This document shows, in pieces, positions 16,205 to 25,046 of a stretch of 64,000 nt of DNA. Numbering within the stretch: position 1 is the first letter of the stretch; each line of letters begins with the position of its first letter. The position numbers were made by a program, and so were the translations under genes. The notes beneath the pieces were generated by a model that saw nothing but the letters and a program-made list of their open reading frames with translations, did not search any database and was not told the DNA's origin. The stretch spans positions 460,608-524,607 of the forward strand of contig CAJTMW010000001.1 of NCBI GenBank assembly GCA_910577275.1, given 5' to 3'. Source of the DNA: an uncultured Lachnospiraceae bacterium (lineage in GTDB: Bacteria; Bacillota; Clostridia; Lachnospirales; Lachnospiraceae).

Positions 16205-17410
16205 TTAATCCCCGCCGGCTTTAAAATTATATATCGGTTTTATAATGTGAAGAATATCGACAGTATCGCCGATATTATCTACAATGGCGTCTATCCCCTT
16301 ATACGCCATCGGGCACTCGTCCAATGTGTCCTTATTGACCGACGTTGTATAAATACCCTGCATCTGATTCTTAAATTCCGACACTGTAAACGATTCCTTT
16401 GCCGCCGAGCGGCTCATCAGCCTCCCTGCCCCATGAGGCGCCGAGCTGTTCCAGTCATCATTTCCTTTTCCTGTACAAATAAGAGAACCGTCCCTCATAT
16501 TAATGGGAATCAGCAGCTTCTCTCCCTCCCTGGCAGATACGGCCCCTTTTCGCAAAATCATGGCTTCCGTGTCGATATAATTATGGATTGTTGTAAACTG
16601 CTCCTCCACGTGAAGCTTCATCCCTTTGATAATCTCATCCATCATCGCCTGTCTGTTTAATTCGGCATATCTTTGGACGATTTTCATGTCATGAATATAT
16701 TGCTCAAACAGCTCCCCGGACACATATGCCAGCTGTCTGGGGATGTTGGTTCTTTTGGTGTTTTTCAGCGCGGCAATGCTTTTTTGAATGTCGCGTTCCT
16801 TTCCCTGTGCCTTTAAATCCGCAATCAAAGCATCAATATCCTGTTTTGTGGAGCCGTTTAATGACTTATACCCTTCCTCCTGATAATAATTTGCCACTTC
16901 CAGCCCCAAGTGACGGCTGCCGGAATGAACGACAACATAAATATTTCCCTCATCATCCTTATCCGCTTCTATAAAATGATTCCCGCCGCCCAATGTTCCA
17001 AGGCTTTTTTCCGCCCTTCTCGGGTCTATGTGCTTATAGCAAAATAAATCTTCCAGGTTGATTTCATCAAAATACCTGTGGGTTTTCTCCCGCACGTTAA
17101 AACCGGAGGGTATCTTCTCATAAATCAGCTTATCCAGCTTCTGCAGTTCTGTGTGCTTTTCCTTTATTCTGATGGTCTCCATGCCGCACCCGATGTCCAC
17201 CCCTACCAGATTCGGGACAATCTTATCTGTAATCGTCATTGTGGTTCCTATTGTGCAGCCGGCTCCCGCGTGGATATCGGGCATCAGCCTTATCCTGCTT
17301 CCCGATACAAATTCCTGATTAAGCAAAAGAAGCACCTGCGAGATAGATGCTTCGTCTACAACATCGGTAAAAATTTTTGCTTCGTTATATTTTCCTTTTA
17401 ACTCTATCAT
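16205..17410 (-). CDS. rtcB: RtcB family RNA ligase
   Basis: A GTP-dependent ligase of 401 residues that joins 2',3'-cyclic phosphate (or 3'-phosphate) and 5'-OH RNA ends using Mn2+. Conserved motifs are VGVDIGCGME (metal site Cys), LGGGNHFIE, VVHSGSRHLG and SAPHGAGRLMSR, whose His is the known guanylylation site. Length is close to E. coli RtcB. No archease or rtcA gene is adjacent. The RBS CCGGAGG is strong. Confidence 0.94.
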   Translation of the reverse strand: MIELKGKYNEAKIFTDVVDEASISQVLLLLNQEFVSGSRIRLMPDIHAGAGCTIGTTMTITDKIVPNLVGVDIGCGMETIRIKEKHTELQKLDKLIYEKIPSGFNVREKTHRYFDEINLEDLFCYKHIDPRRAEKSLGTLGGGNHFIEADKDDEGNIYVVVHSGSRHLGLEVANYYQEEGYKSLNGSTKQDIDALIADLKAQGKERDIQKSIAALKNTKRTNIPRQLAYVSGELFEQYIHDMKIVQRYAELNRQAMMDEIIKGMKLHVEEQFTTIHNYIDTEAMILRKGAVSAREGEKLLIPINMRDGSLICTGKGNDDWNSSAPHGAGRLMSRSAAKESFTVSEFKNQMQGIYTTSVNKDTLDECPMAYKGIDAIVDNIGDTVDILHIIKPIYNFKAGGD

Positions 17411-17592
17411 AAGACCTCCGGTTAAATTTTACGTTCGTGTATATCTTACATAAAATACTTGCATTTTTCCAGACAAAACTGGTGTTCCTGCCGGTCAAAA
17501 AGGAATTGCCTTCGCGGTGCGTATGTTTTCTCCTGTCGGATAAGTCTCTTGGAGAAAAATGTAAAAAAATTTCAAATTTATATAAAAAACAC

Positions 17593-17621
17593 TTGCATTA
17601 TTTCCCCGGTTGTATTAGAAT
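17593..17621 (+). promoter_or_regulatory. Promoter of the tRNA-Glu gene
   Basis: -35 TTGCAT (17593-17598) and -10 TAGAAT (17616-17621) have a 17-bp spacer. The predicted start near 17628 is about 22 nt before the mature tRNA. Confidence 0.65.
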
Positions 17622-17649
17622 AAGCAAGTGTGATGCACATGAACTGAAT

Positions 17650-17721
17650 GGCTCGTTGGTCAAGCGGTTAAGACGCCGCCCTCTCACGGCGGAAACAGGG
17701 GTTCGATTCCCCTACGAGCTG
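17650..17721 (+). tRNA. tRNA-Glu (anticodon CTC)
   Basis: A 72-nt cloverleaf. The acceptor arms are GGCTCGT/ACGAGCT, with a G.U pair at the end. The D arm is TGGTCAAGCGGTTAAGA. The anticodon stem CCGCC/GGCGG encloses CTC, and the T arm is AGGGGTTCGATTCCCCT. CCA is not encoded. Confidence 0.95.
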
Positions 17722-17750
17722 TTGACTGTTTATACAGCCCAACCCTGAAG

Positions 17751-17797
17751 AATGCTGGAAACCTTTATTTTAAGCGGTTTGTAGCATTTTTTATTTT
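17751..17797 (+). terminator. Intrinsic terminator of tRNA-Glu
   Basis: AATGCT..AAACC pairs with GGTTT..AGCATT across a small internal loop, followed by TTTTATTTT. It lies 30 nt past the tRNA. Confidence 0.75.
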
Positions 17798-17880
17798 GTC
17801 TGGAAAAGGATTTTTATGGGCTGAAAATTTTGAGGGAACCTCTGAGGGTACAACACAGATAATATTTTTATTCAAAGTCA

Positions 17881-17968
17881 AAGTCCCCGTAGCAGAGCTG
17901 CGGGGGCTTGACCCTCGCGGCATTCGTCAAATGGATGCTCAGCATCCGCTTGACTCATTGCTCGCGGG
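17881..17968 (+). repeat. Structured intergenic element (repeat family R1, second copy)
   Basis: Hairpin one pairs 17881-17893 with 17897-17909: 13 pairs, two U.G. Hairpin two pairs 17926-17939 with 17941-17954 (GTCAAATGG ... CCGCTTGACTC). The boundary sequences of hairpin two match the long stem of the 4874-4987 element in reverse complement (CGTCAAATGG ... CCACTTGACTC), while the inner stem differs. CCCTCGCG and CTCGCGGG flank it. A third hairpin (17975-17984 with 18004-18013) follows. Otherwise 17798-18032 holds no gene I can support. Confidence 0.5.
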
Positions 17969-18032
17969 AATAAAAAGTGCAAGGCCCTTGATAATTCAAC
18001 AGACTTTGCACTTCTCATTTAGTGGTTACCGT

Positions 18033-18215
18033 TTAGTTTTGATTCGTTCCTGTAAGTGGTGGTTTTTGATAAAGCTTCCGCTCAATACATTTCTTTTCAA
18101 ATGCAAGCTGTTGTTTTATTTTTTCATAACCGCCCTCGTTATCTGCCATTTCCAATCTTTCTAATAAATCCAGTTTATCTAAAAGATTAACATTTAACTC
18201 TTTTTCACTTGGCAT
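18033..18215 (-). CDS. Small hypothetical protein (60 aa)
   Basis: A charged protein of 60 residues starting MPSEKELNVNLLDKLDLLE. The start at 18215 has AGGTGA six bases upstream; longer in-frame starts lack an RBS. Its helix-rich middle (YEKIKQQLAFEKKCIE) looks like a short coiled coil. I do not recognise the family. Confidence 0.55.
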   Translation of the reverse strand: MPSEKELNVNLLDKLDLLERLEMADNEGGYEKIKQQLAFEKKCIERKLYQKPPLTGTNQN

Positions 18216-18315
18216 ACAATCACCTGCTTTCATATTATGGCTTGTATTGATTGTTACGATTTTATTATAGCGGTTTTGCAGGAAAGTGTAAAGCCTGTGT
18301 ATAAATCCGTTGGGC

Positions 18316-19224
18316 TCATTTTCTCTCATTCACAGCCTTTTTCAATTCTTCCAAAGCTTCCTCAAACCGCTTTGATTTCATAGTGGGGTTTCCCTTAATC
18401 AGATTTCTCTGGTAGAAATCCTTTAATCTCCTGAACCGCATGCGCTCTTCTTTTTCTATGCTGTATTTGTTACGCAGCTCCATAATTTCTTCGCGCACAT
18501 CATCCACAAATTCCGAAGGATTGATTTTAAGACGCTCTCTCAGCGAATTGAATTTCGCTTCGATGCTGTCCATTAGTTCTTCCGCTTTCAGGCTGTTTTC
18601 CTGTCTGCGGGACTCGATTTCATCACTGGCAACAGCAATAATGACATCCAGCCTCTTTTGTATCCGCTCCATCTCCTCTTTGGCCTTTTCCAGTCCCATA
18701 AGCACATCCCGCAGGTCCATGGCCGCCTTGAAGGAAAGGGTGAAATCAACCACAATGTAAAAGCTTGTCGCCACCGTAAGCGCCGTGACTGCCGCCGGAG
18801 GGAGAATAAAGATAATACGCTCGACGCCTTTATGCAGAAATTCCGTCATTAAAATGGTCAAAAATCCCCACGCCACCGTGGACGAAAGGCAGATATGGCC
18901 CTTGTAATTAAATTTCTGATTGGAATAATCCCAGTACCGCACCTTAAACAGGGCTTCCATCAGTTCTCCCGTCACCAGCTCAAGGGCAGTTGCGCCGATA
19001 CAACCCGCTATATAGGTAAGAAAAATGTTATCCTGAAAAGGCATGGAAACCACAAGCATCATGATTGCCCCGCTTCCGTAAATCGGCAAAAAGGGCCCCC
19101 GCATAAATCCTCTGTTTACAAATTTTCTGCTTTTCAGAGAGACAAATGTGGATTCAAATATCCAGCCAAAAAAACAATATAAATAAAAGAAAAACAGCCA
19201 CTCTATAATTGAATACTGATACAT
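18316..19224 (-). CDS. CmpB-type putative ABC transporter permease family membrane protein
   Basis: A protein of 302 residues. The N-terminal 170 residues carry about five membrane helices with motifs of the ABC_trans_CmpB family (FFFYLYCFFGWIFEST, NRGFMRGPFLPIYG, LELVTGELMEALFKVRYWDY). The C-terminal 130 residues are a charged, cytoplasmic coiled coil (EKAKEEMERIQKRLD onward). No ABC ATPase is adjacent, and the family's transport role is unproven. Confidence 0.85.
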   Translation of the reverse strand: MYQYSIIEWLFFFYLYCFFGWIFESTFVSLKSRKFVNRGFMRGPFLPIYGSGAIMMLVVSMPFQDNIFLTYIAGCIGATALELVTGELMEALFKVRYWDYSNQKFNYKGHICLSSTVAWGFLTILMTEFLHKGVERIIFILPPAAVTALTVATSFYIVVDFTLSFKAAMDLRDVLMGLEKAKEEMERIQKRLDVIIAVASDEIESRRQENSLKAEELMDSIEAKFNSLRERLKINPSEFVDDVREEIMELRNKYSIEKEERMRFRRLKDFYQRNLIKGNPTMKSKRFEEALEELKKAVNERK

Positions 19225-19256
19225 TGTGATTTCCTCTTTCCGGCTTTGCAGTTACC

Positions 19257-20186
19257 TTATACAAAATTGATAACCGGCTCTTTGGGCGCTCTGGTCTTTT
19301 CTATGGTAAGTGCGTTCAGAATCGGCCCTTCGCCGCCGTAATCCTCAAAATACTCTTTTGTCACCCTGGCGGTCACCTTTACCCACTGTTTTTCCGCAAG
19401 CTCGCCGCATTTGTCATATTTACAGGCAAAGCCCAGAAACGCCATATCATCTGCGCAGCAGGTCATCGCCATACGTCCCGGCACAAAATACCCTTTTGGG
19501 AAATCCTCCGGCTTCAAAACCATAGCTGTAAACCGGATGGTTTTTCCGATATAGCGCTCCAGATTGTCAAGGCTGTCCAGATACCATATTCCATAGCCTT
19601 CATTGTCAAGCTCTATAATGTCCGCGTCCAGACTGTAGGGAAGGTCGTCCTCAAATATCTGGTTGATTTCTCCCTCCGCGTCCTCAAAAATAATATCCGC
19701 CTGCTGATTAATCGCTTTGACATTCCTCTTATAGAGGCTTAAGTCCTCCACATTATCACAGCGGTTAAAAATAATCATTTCCGATTTGCGCAGCATTTCC
19801 GCCAAAAGAGATTTCATGTTTGTGAAATACATGGGGAAGGTGGACGCATCTATGGTGGTAATCTGCTGTTCAATTCCCCAGCGCGGTGGAAGCTTCATAT
19901 TTTTAAAGTTCCACATGCCGTTATATTCAATGATAATGCGTTCGGGCTTATGCTTTTTTTCCAGCTCCGTCAAATAAGCCGGAGTGAAATCCTCCTCGTC
20001 TTCAATGAAAACAATCTCTGTCCGGCTCTTTTTCAAAAGCGCCTCCTCGTATTCGTTTTCTCCCTCTTCACAGACAATGAGAAGCGTCTTTCCTCTCACC
20101 TGAAAATACGGCTGTGCCAGTGTAAAAGAAATAAACTCCGTCTTTCCGCTTTCCAGAAATCCGTTGATAACGTATACCGGCTTCAT
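19257..20186 (-). CDS. COG0523/CobW-like GTPase with C-terminal TIGR03943-like domain
   Basis: A protein of 309 residues. The P-loop is reduced to NGFLESGKTEF (about 5-15), and the usual CxCC metal-binding motif is absent where EYNGMWN appears. RCDNVED sits near the G4 (NKxD) position. The C-terminal part (about 215-300) resembles the OB-like domain of TIGR03943 proteins (AMTCCADDMAFLGFACKYD). ATG 20186 follows AAGGGAT. It is 16 bp downstream of a full COG0523 GTPase, so a joint role in metal delivery is inferred. Confidence 0.75.
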   Translation of the reverse strand: MKPVYVINGFLESGKTEFISFTLAQPYFQVRGKTLLIVCEEGENEYEEALLKKSRTEIVFIEDEEDFTPAYLTELEKKHKPERIIIEYNGMWNFKNMKLPPRWGIEQQITTIDASTFPMYFTNMKSLLAEMLRKSEMIIFNRCDNVEDLSLYKRNVKAINQQADIIFEDAEGEINQIFEDDLPYSLDADIIELDNEGYGIWYLDSLDNLERYIGKTIRFTAMVLKPEDFPKGYFVPGRMAMTCCADDMAFLGFACKYDKCGELAEKQWVKVTARVTKEYFEDYGGEGPILNALTIEKTRAPKEPVINFV

Positions 20187-20202
20187 GCTATCCCTTCTTT
20201 CC

Positions 20203-21306
20203 CTATTCCGCGTCAAACAATTTCTTAAGCGCTTCTTCGTGAAGTCCTGAGCCAATCACACAGAATTTTCCTGTCACATCTGGCTTGCCGGTGCGCACAT
20301 TGCTCTCTCCCGGCACATAGTCAAAGTAAATCCAGCCGCCGTCCTTTTCGGGAATCATCCCCTTTGCGCGAAGCACATAACCGTATTTACCTTCGTTTTC
20401 AAGCTCCTCCAGAATATGCTCAATTTCATCCTTACCGTAGGCTTTCGGCGTTTCCATCCCCCAGCTGGTGAATACCTCGTCCGCATGGTGGTCATGGTCA
20501 TGATGGTGGCCGCAGCCGCATTCCCCGTCATGGTGATGGCCGTGCCCCTCATGCTCATGGCCGGCATGTTCTTCCTCTCCATGATGGTGGTGGCCGCAGC
20601 AATCTCCATCTTCATGATGATGGCCGTGCTCATGATGGTGATGGTGTTCATGCTCCTCTTCCCGATTCCTGTGCGCCAGAATCTCCGCCATCATTTCCGC
20701 TTCCAAATCCTTCGCGCCCTCTATGGTCGCCAGGATATCCTTTCCGTCCAGTTCCTCCCAGGGGGTGGTAATTATGGTTGCCTTCTCATTGTGCTCTCTG
20801 ATAAGCTCCACGCATTTGTTCAGCTTTTCCGCCGGAATATTGCCGGTACGGCTCAAAATAATCGTTCCTGCATGGGCAATCTGATTGATGAAAAACTCTC
20901 CGAAATTTTTGATATACATTTTGCATTTGGCGGCGTCCACCACGGCAACCGCGCTGTTAAGCGCCACTTCTTTGGTGTCAATCACGTCCTGAACCGCTTT
21001 CATCACGTCGGAAAGCTTGCCCACTCCCGAAGGCTCAATCAGGATTCTCTCCGGCTCGTAGGTATGCATAACTTCCTTCAGGGAAGTTCCGAAATCCCCT
21101 ACCAGCGAACAGCAGATACAGCCTGAATTCATTTCCTTAATCTCAATACCGGCCTCCTTCAGAAAGCCGCCGTCAATGCCGATTTCACCGAACTCGTTTT
21201 CAATCAGAACTACCTTCGTATCTCCAAGAGCTTCCGCCAGAAGCTTTTTAATCAGCGTCGTCTTGCCGGCCCCCAAAAAGCCTGACACGATATCAATTTT
21301 TGTCAT
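20203..21306 (-). CDS. COG0523/CobW family GTPase with His-rich metal-binding segment
   Basis: A protein of 367 residues, a metallochaperone-type G3E GTPase. It shows the P-loop GFLGAGKTT (about 9-17), the CxCC motif GCICCSLVG (about 62-70), EPSGVG and a C-terminal CobW_C domain. Between residues about 214 and 280 lies a His/Glu/Cys-rich stretch (EHEHHHHHEHGHH, CCGHHHHGEEEH, CGCGHHHDHDHH), typical of Zn or Ni storage and delivery. It is first in a two-gene unit. Confidence 0.92.
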   Translation of the reverse strand: MTKIDIVSGFLGAGKTTLIKKLLAEALGDTKVVLIENEFGEIGIDGGFLKEAGIEIKEMNSGCICCSLVGDFGTSLKEVMHTYEPERILIEPSGVGKLSDVMKAVQDVIDTKEVALNSAVAVVDAAKCKMYIKNFGEFFINQIAHAGTIILSRTGNIPAEKLNKCVELIREHNEKATIITTPWEELDGKDILATIEGAKDLEAEMMAEILAHRNREEEHEHHHHHEHGHHHEDGDCCGHHHHGEEEHAGHEHEGHGHHHDGECGCGHHHDHDHHADEVFTSWGMETPKAYGKDEIEHILEELENEGKYGYVLRAKGMIPEKDGGWIYFDYVPGESNVRTGKPDVTGKFCVIGSGLHEEALKKLFDAE

Positions 21307-21356
21307 TTCTATTCCTTCTTTCTTTCAATACATGCCTCATTTATAACTTCGCATAT

Positions 21357-21385
21357 ATTATAATGACTAAAATTCAATAAGTCAA
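21357..21385 (-). promoter_or_regulatory. Promoter with overlapping palindrome upstream of the COG0523 genes
   Basis: On the minus strand, -35 TTGACT (21380-21385) and -10 TATAAT (21357-21362) have a 17-bp spacer. An imperfect dyad with TGACT/AGTCA ends (21364-21384) spans the -35 and spacer, a good position for a repressor. It does not match Zur or Fur consensus sequences I know. Confidence 0.55.
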
Positions 21386-21410
21386 ATACCGGATTTTTTC
21401 CGCCCGCAAG

Positions 21411-22692
21411 TCAATCCTGCAGATTTTCCTGATAATAACCGGCTTCCGCCAGCATGCACAGTCCTGCGAACGCGGCGATTATCAGCTCCCTGTAGGCCAT
21501 AAACGCATGTTCGTAGGAATGATTTTTCGCAATCATATACCACGCCAGCGGATAAAGACAGACCATGGCATAAGGTATCAGCATACAAAATCTGCTTCCG
21601 GTTAAGGGACGGGCCCGGAATATCCGAACCGCCAGATATACTGCCGCTGCCCCCATAAGCAGCATTATCGGCCATCTCAGGTACACATACATATTTTTCA
21701 AAAGCACATGAAACACCGTCAGATGCACATTATCTGATGATAAATCCGAACCTCTGTATTGAATGGATTCTATGGCAACCTTCAGCGCGCCGCTTTCAGG
21801 AGCCAGAATACTGCCCAGAATCCATTTTCCCGCCCACATACCTGCATATCCGACACACCATTCCATGCTGCACAATATGGTATAACAAATTCTTTCTGCC
21901 GGTCCGTATTCATCAAGATAGGCCAGAAATATCACCAGCGGCACTCCCAGGCTCACAAAAGGGTAGGTAAGAAAATCAAAATAGCTGGTTGCCATTCCTG
22001 AGAGCAGAAATAATAAGTACATCCGCTCGTCTCTGATTCGTTCTCTTTTCCATACCACCAAAGCCGATGCCGTCAACGCAATATAAAAGACGTCGCATAA
22101 TTGCAGGCAAAGTGCCGCCGTTATCGGCATCATGGATAAAACGGCCGTCAAAAAAGGGAGAATCACGTATTTTTTCCCTGTCTTATACAGCCCCACTATT
22201 ATCAAAGCGGTAAGCAGCGTCTGCAAAATAATATTGATAACCAGAATATCGCCATAATCAAAAATCAGCAACAAAGGCTTCAAAACCGTCAGATAACCGC
22301 CCCAATAATGGGTATATCCCTGATAGCGGAATCCTTCCTCGCCATCCAGATACCTTTCCAGATTTTCCGGCTGTTCATAGCCCCGCCAGTAATTCACCTG
22401 ATAATTATAGACCGCCTTTTCCAGAACCGGCGCGTTAACCGGGCAGATTGCCTGACTTAGTATAATACTGTCTGTAAAGTTATCCACTGTCGTGCTGTCA
22501 TATCCCGTAACTACCTGTGCGCAGGCGCCCACCGCATCTCTGGAATTATATACATTCCGATGCATTCTATCCACCGGCAGCAGATGAACCAGACACAGCG
22601 CCGCAAATCCGGCGCAGATTCCTGTAAGGAGGACTAAAACAGTTTTACCCCCCCCGCAGGATTTTTCGGCTTATCTTCTTCGTATCAAACAT
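21411..22692 (-). CDS. Polytopic membrane protein, apparent frameshift at a G8 tract near the 5' end
   Basis: The long open frame (21411-22574, GTG start) encodes about ten membrane helices. In-frame sequence upstream of the GTG encodes another helix (KTVLVLLTGICAGFAALCL), and a good start with its own RBS (GGAGGG, ATG 22692) lies in a different frame. The two frames meet at eight consecutive G (minus strand; 22648-22655). With seven G the gene would read MFDTKKISRKILRGG and continue as a 426-residue protein. The large first extracytoplasmic loop (GYDSTTVDNFTDSI) would suit a GT-C type glycosyltransferase or polysaccharide protein, but I do not recognise the family. Confidence 0.7.
22648..22655. 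other. Homopolymeric G8/C8 tract causing a frameshift
   Basis: Eight consecutive C on the plus strand. As written the upstream frame ends at TAA directly after the tract; losing one base joins it to the downstream membrane-protein frame. Confidence 0.7.
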
Positions 22693-22722
22693 GCTTATAG
22701 CCCTCCGTAAATCCCCGCTTAT

Positions 22723-23037
22723 TTAATCCAAATGAAATACCGGATGCAAATCAACGCTTACCGGGCTGTTATCCGGGTTCGTCTCCATGATATCAGCCAT
22801 AAAATCCCACCATTTCCGGTTAATTGCCGTATCCGCCCCGGCGCTCCACAAGGCTTCATCCTCAATTTCAATATATCCGAACAGTGTCAAAGTTTCCCTG
22901 TCAAGGAAAATAGAATAGTTTTTTCCGCCGTGCTCGTGAATCATGTCCTTCATTTCCGGCCAGAGCTGGTTATGTCTCTTTTCATACTCCTCTTCCATTC
23001 CCGGGTAAAGTTTCATTTTAAATCCTTTAATCATCAT
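22723..23037 (-). CDS. rhaM: L-rhamnose mutarotase
   Basis: A protein of 104 residues that interconverts alpha and beta L-rhamnopyranose. Conserved features are the N-terminal KGFKMKLYPGMEEEYEKRH, YSIFLDRETLTLFGYIE, and the tryptophan pair in NRKWWDFMADIM. Other rhamnose catabolic genes are not adjacent, but a GH78 rhamnosidase lies 28 kb away in the same window. The start is ATGATG at 23037 or 23034. Confidence 0.93.
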   Translation of the reverse strand: MMIKGFKMKLYPGMEEEYEKRHNQLWPEMKDMIHEHGGKNYSIFLDRETLTLFGYIEIEDEALWSAGADTAINRKWWDFMADIMETNPDNSPVSVDLHPVFHLD

Positions 23038-23220
23038 TTCGTCCTCGCCTTTCTTTTTTAAGTACTGCTTTAACCAAACCGTTCTTTATCAGCTTATCAG
23101 AATTATCCTGTCATGGCAAGCATTGCAGGCAGAACTTGACAATATATGAAAACTGATTTCCATTTAAAAAGAAAGCATATTCAAATTTTACATACATTTT
23201 ACAAATCCCTGATAATAGAA

Positions 23221-23248
23221 TTGACACGGCTGAGATAAACTATATTCA
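23221..23248 (+). promoter_or_regulatory. Candidate promoter of the Na/Pi cotransporter gene
   Basis: A perfect -35 TTGACA (23221-23226) and a weaker -10 TATTCA (23243-23248) are 16 bp apart, about 50 bp before the start codon. The rest of 23038-23301 shows nothing else I can identify. Confidence 0.5.
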
Positions 23249-23301
23249 TAATACGGCAAAATAACGCCGGTTACACATAAAAAACGGAGGGGATAAAATT
23301 T

Positions 23302-25044
23302 ATGGATATTTTTGACGCGCTTACTATGATGGGTGGATTAAGTCTGTTTCTTTTTGGCATGAATATCATGGGACAGGCTCTGGAGCGGCGTGCCGGAGGG
23401 AGCCTGCGCCTGCTTCTGGGCAAGCTTACCACAGGCCGGGCTGCCGGACTTTTTACGGGTCTGTGCGTCACGGCCGTGATTCAGAGTTCCTCGGCAACCA
23501 CAGTCATGGTAGTGGGCTTTGTCAACTCGGGTCTCATGTCTCTGACTCAGGCCATCAATGTGATTATGGGTGCAAATATCGGAACCACGGTCACCGCATG
23601 GATTTTAAGCCTGTCAGGAATTGACAGCGGCAATCTGTTTGTACGGCTCTTGAAGCCTTCTTCCTTTACACCGGCGCTGGCTTTTCTCGGCATTATCTTT
23701 TTTATGTTCCTGAAAGATACCAAAAAGAAAGAAACCGGCGCCATCCTGCTTGGGTTTGCCACGTTGATGTTCGGCATGGAAACCATGTCGGGAGCCGTTT
23801 CCGGCCTTGCAGACATTCCCGCTTTCCAGAATCTTTTTCTCCTGTTTAAAAATCCTGTCCTGGGCGTGCTTGCCGGAGCGTTGCTCACCGCTCTTATCCA
23901 GTCCAGCTCCGCTTCCGTTGGTATTTTACAGGCATTGGCAATAACGGGGCAGGTTTCATACGGGGCGGCGATTCCCATTATCATGGGGCAGAATATCGGA
24001 ACCTGTGTCACCGCCATGATTTCCTCCATCGGCGCAAACAAAAATGCCAGGCGCGCCGCAATGGTTCATTTGTCCTTTAATGTCATAGGAACCGCTGTCT
24101 GGCTCGGGCTGTTTTGTATTATAAATGCAGCTTTTCGTCTGCCTTTTCTTGACCTGCCAGCTTCCCTTTTTGGCATCGCACTCTCTCACTCTGTTTTCAA
24201 TATTTTGTGTACGGTGCTGATGCTGCCCCTGTCCGGTTTTCTTGAAAGCCTTGTGAAAAAACTGGTTCCCGACGACCGAAAGCCGGAGACAACGCCGGAG
24301 CTTGACGAACGCCTCCTTGCCACTCCGCCGATTGCGCTGAACCGCTGCCGCGAGGTTGCGTCAGATATGGCCCGGACGGCTGCGGATGCGCTGAAAGAAT
24401 CTCTCCTTGCTTTAAAGTCTTATTCTCCGAAGCTGGCCGCCTCCGTCAGGGAAAAGGAAGAAAAAACCGATTATTATGAAGATATTTTAAGCACTTACCT
24501 GGTAAAGCTCAGCGCATGCCAAATCAGCGCGGCGGACAGCACGGAAGCCGCAAAGCTGCTTAAAATGATTGGCGATTTTGAAAGAATATCGGACCATGCC
24601 GTAAATCTGCTGGAATCGGCGGAAGAAATGCTGGAAAAAAAGCTCCCATTCACCGACGCTGCCAGAGGGGAACTTTCCGTAATCACCGCGGCGGTTGAAG
24701 AAATCCTCAATCTGTCCATGAGCGCTTTTTTAAACAGCGACTTAAACGCCGCCTCCATGGTGGAGCCTCTTGAGCAGGTTATCAACCGGTTAAAGGAGCA
24801 AATGCGCACCAGACATATTCTGCGCTTACAGCAGGGAAACTGCTCCACCACCGCCGGATTCATATGGTCGGATTTGCTGACGGATTTGGAGCGTACTGCC
24901 GACCATTGCTCCAACATCGCCGGATGCATGACGGATATTTCCCAGGGCAGCATGAATCTGCACGAATCCCTTCGGGAAATCCGGGAAGGAAGCGAGGATT
25001 TCCTCCCGAAATATAACGCATATGCCCGCAAATATTCCCTGTAA
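23302..25044 (+). CDS. Na/Pi cotransporter family protein with PhoU-like domain
   Basis: A protein of 580 residues. The membrane half (about 1-320) has the duplicated NptA signature QSSSATTVMVVGFVNSG (about 61-77) and QSSSASVGILQALAITG (about 201-217). The C-terminal half (about 345-550) is a PhoU-like helical domain. It probably moves phosphate with sodium, or acts as a phosphate exporter or regulator. The RBS GGAGGGG is clear. It ends 3 bp from the convergent MFS gene. Confidence 0.93.
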   Translation: MDIFDALTMMGGLSLFLFGMNIMGQALERRAGGSLRLLLGKLTTGRAAGLFTGLCVTAVIQSSSATTVMVVGFVNSGLMSLTQAINVIMGANIGTTVTAWILSLSGIDSGNLFVRLLKPSSFTPALAFLGIIFFMFLKDTKKKETGAILLGFATLMFGMETMSGAVSGLADIPAFQNLFLLFKNPVLGVLAGALLTALIQSSSASVGILQALAITGQVSYGAAIPIIMGQNIGTCVTAMISSIGANKNARRAAMVHLSFNVIGTAVWLGLFCIINAAFRLPFLDLPASLFGIALSHSVFNILCTVLMLPLSGFLESLVKKLVPDDRKPETTPELDERLLATPPIALNRCREVASDMARTAADALKESLLALKSYSPKLAASVREKEEKTDYYEDILSTYLVKLSACQISAADSTEAAKLLKMIGDFERISDHAVNLLESAEEMLEKKLPFTDAARGELSVITAAVEEILNLSMSAFLNSDLNAASMVEPLEQVINRLKEQMRTRHILRLQQGNCSTTAGFIWSDLLTDLERTADHCSNIAGCMTDISQGSMNLHESLREIREGSEDFLPKYNAYARKYSL

Positions 25045-25046
25045 TT

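Noticed and set aside
17721..18032. Integrated element or integrase remnant downstream of tRNA-Glu.
   Set aside because: No integrase, no repeat of the tRNA 3' end was found; only hairpins and A/T-rich DNA are seen.
20416..21126. Long plus-strand frame opposite the His-rich COG0523 gene, giving Met/Val-rich protein.
   Set aside because: The composition is the mirror of His codons on the other strand; no independent support.
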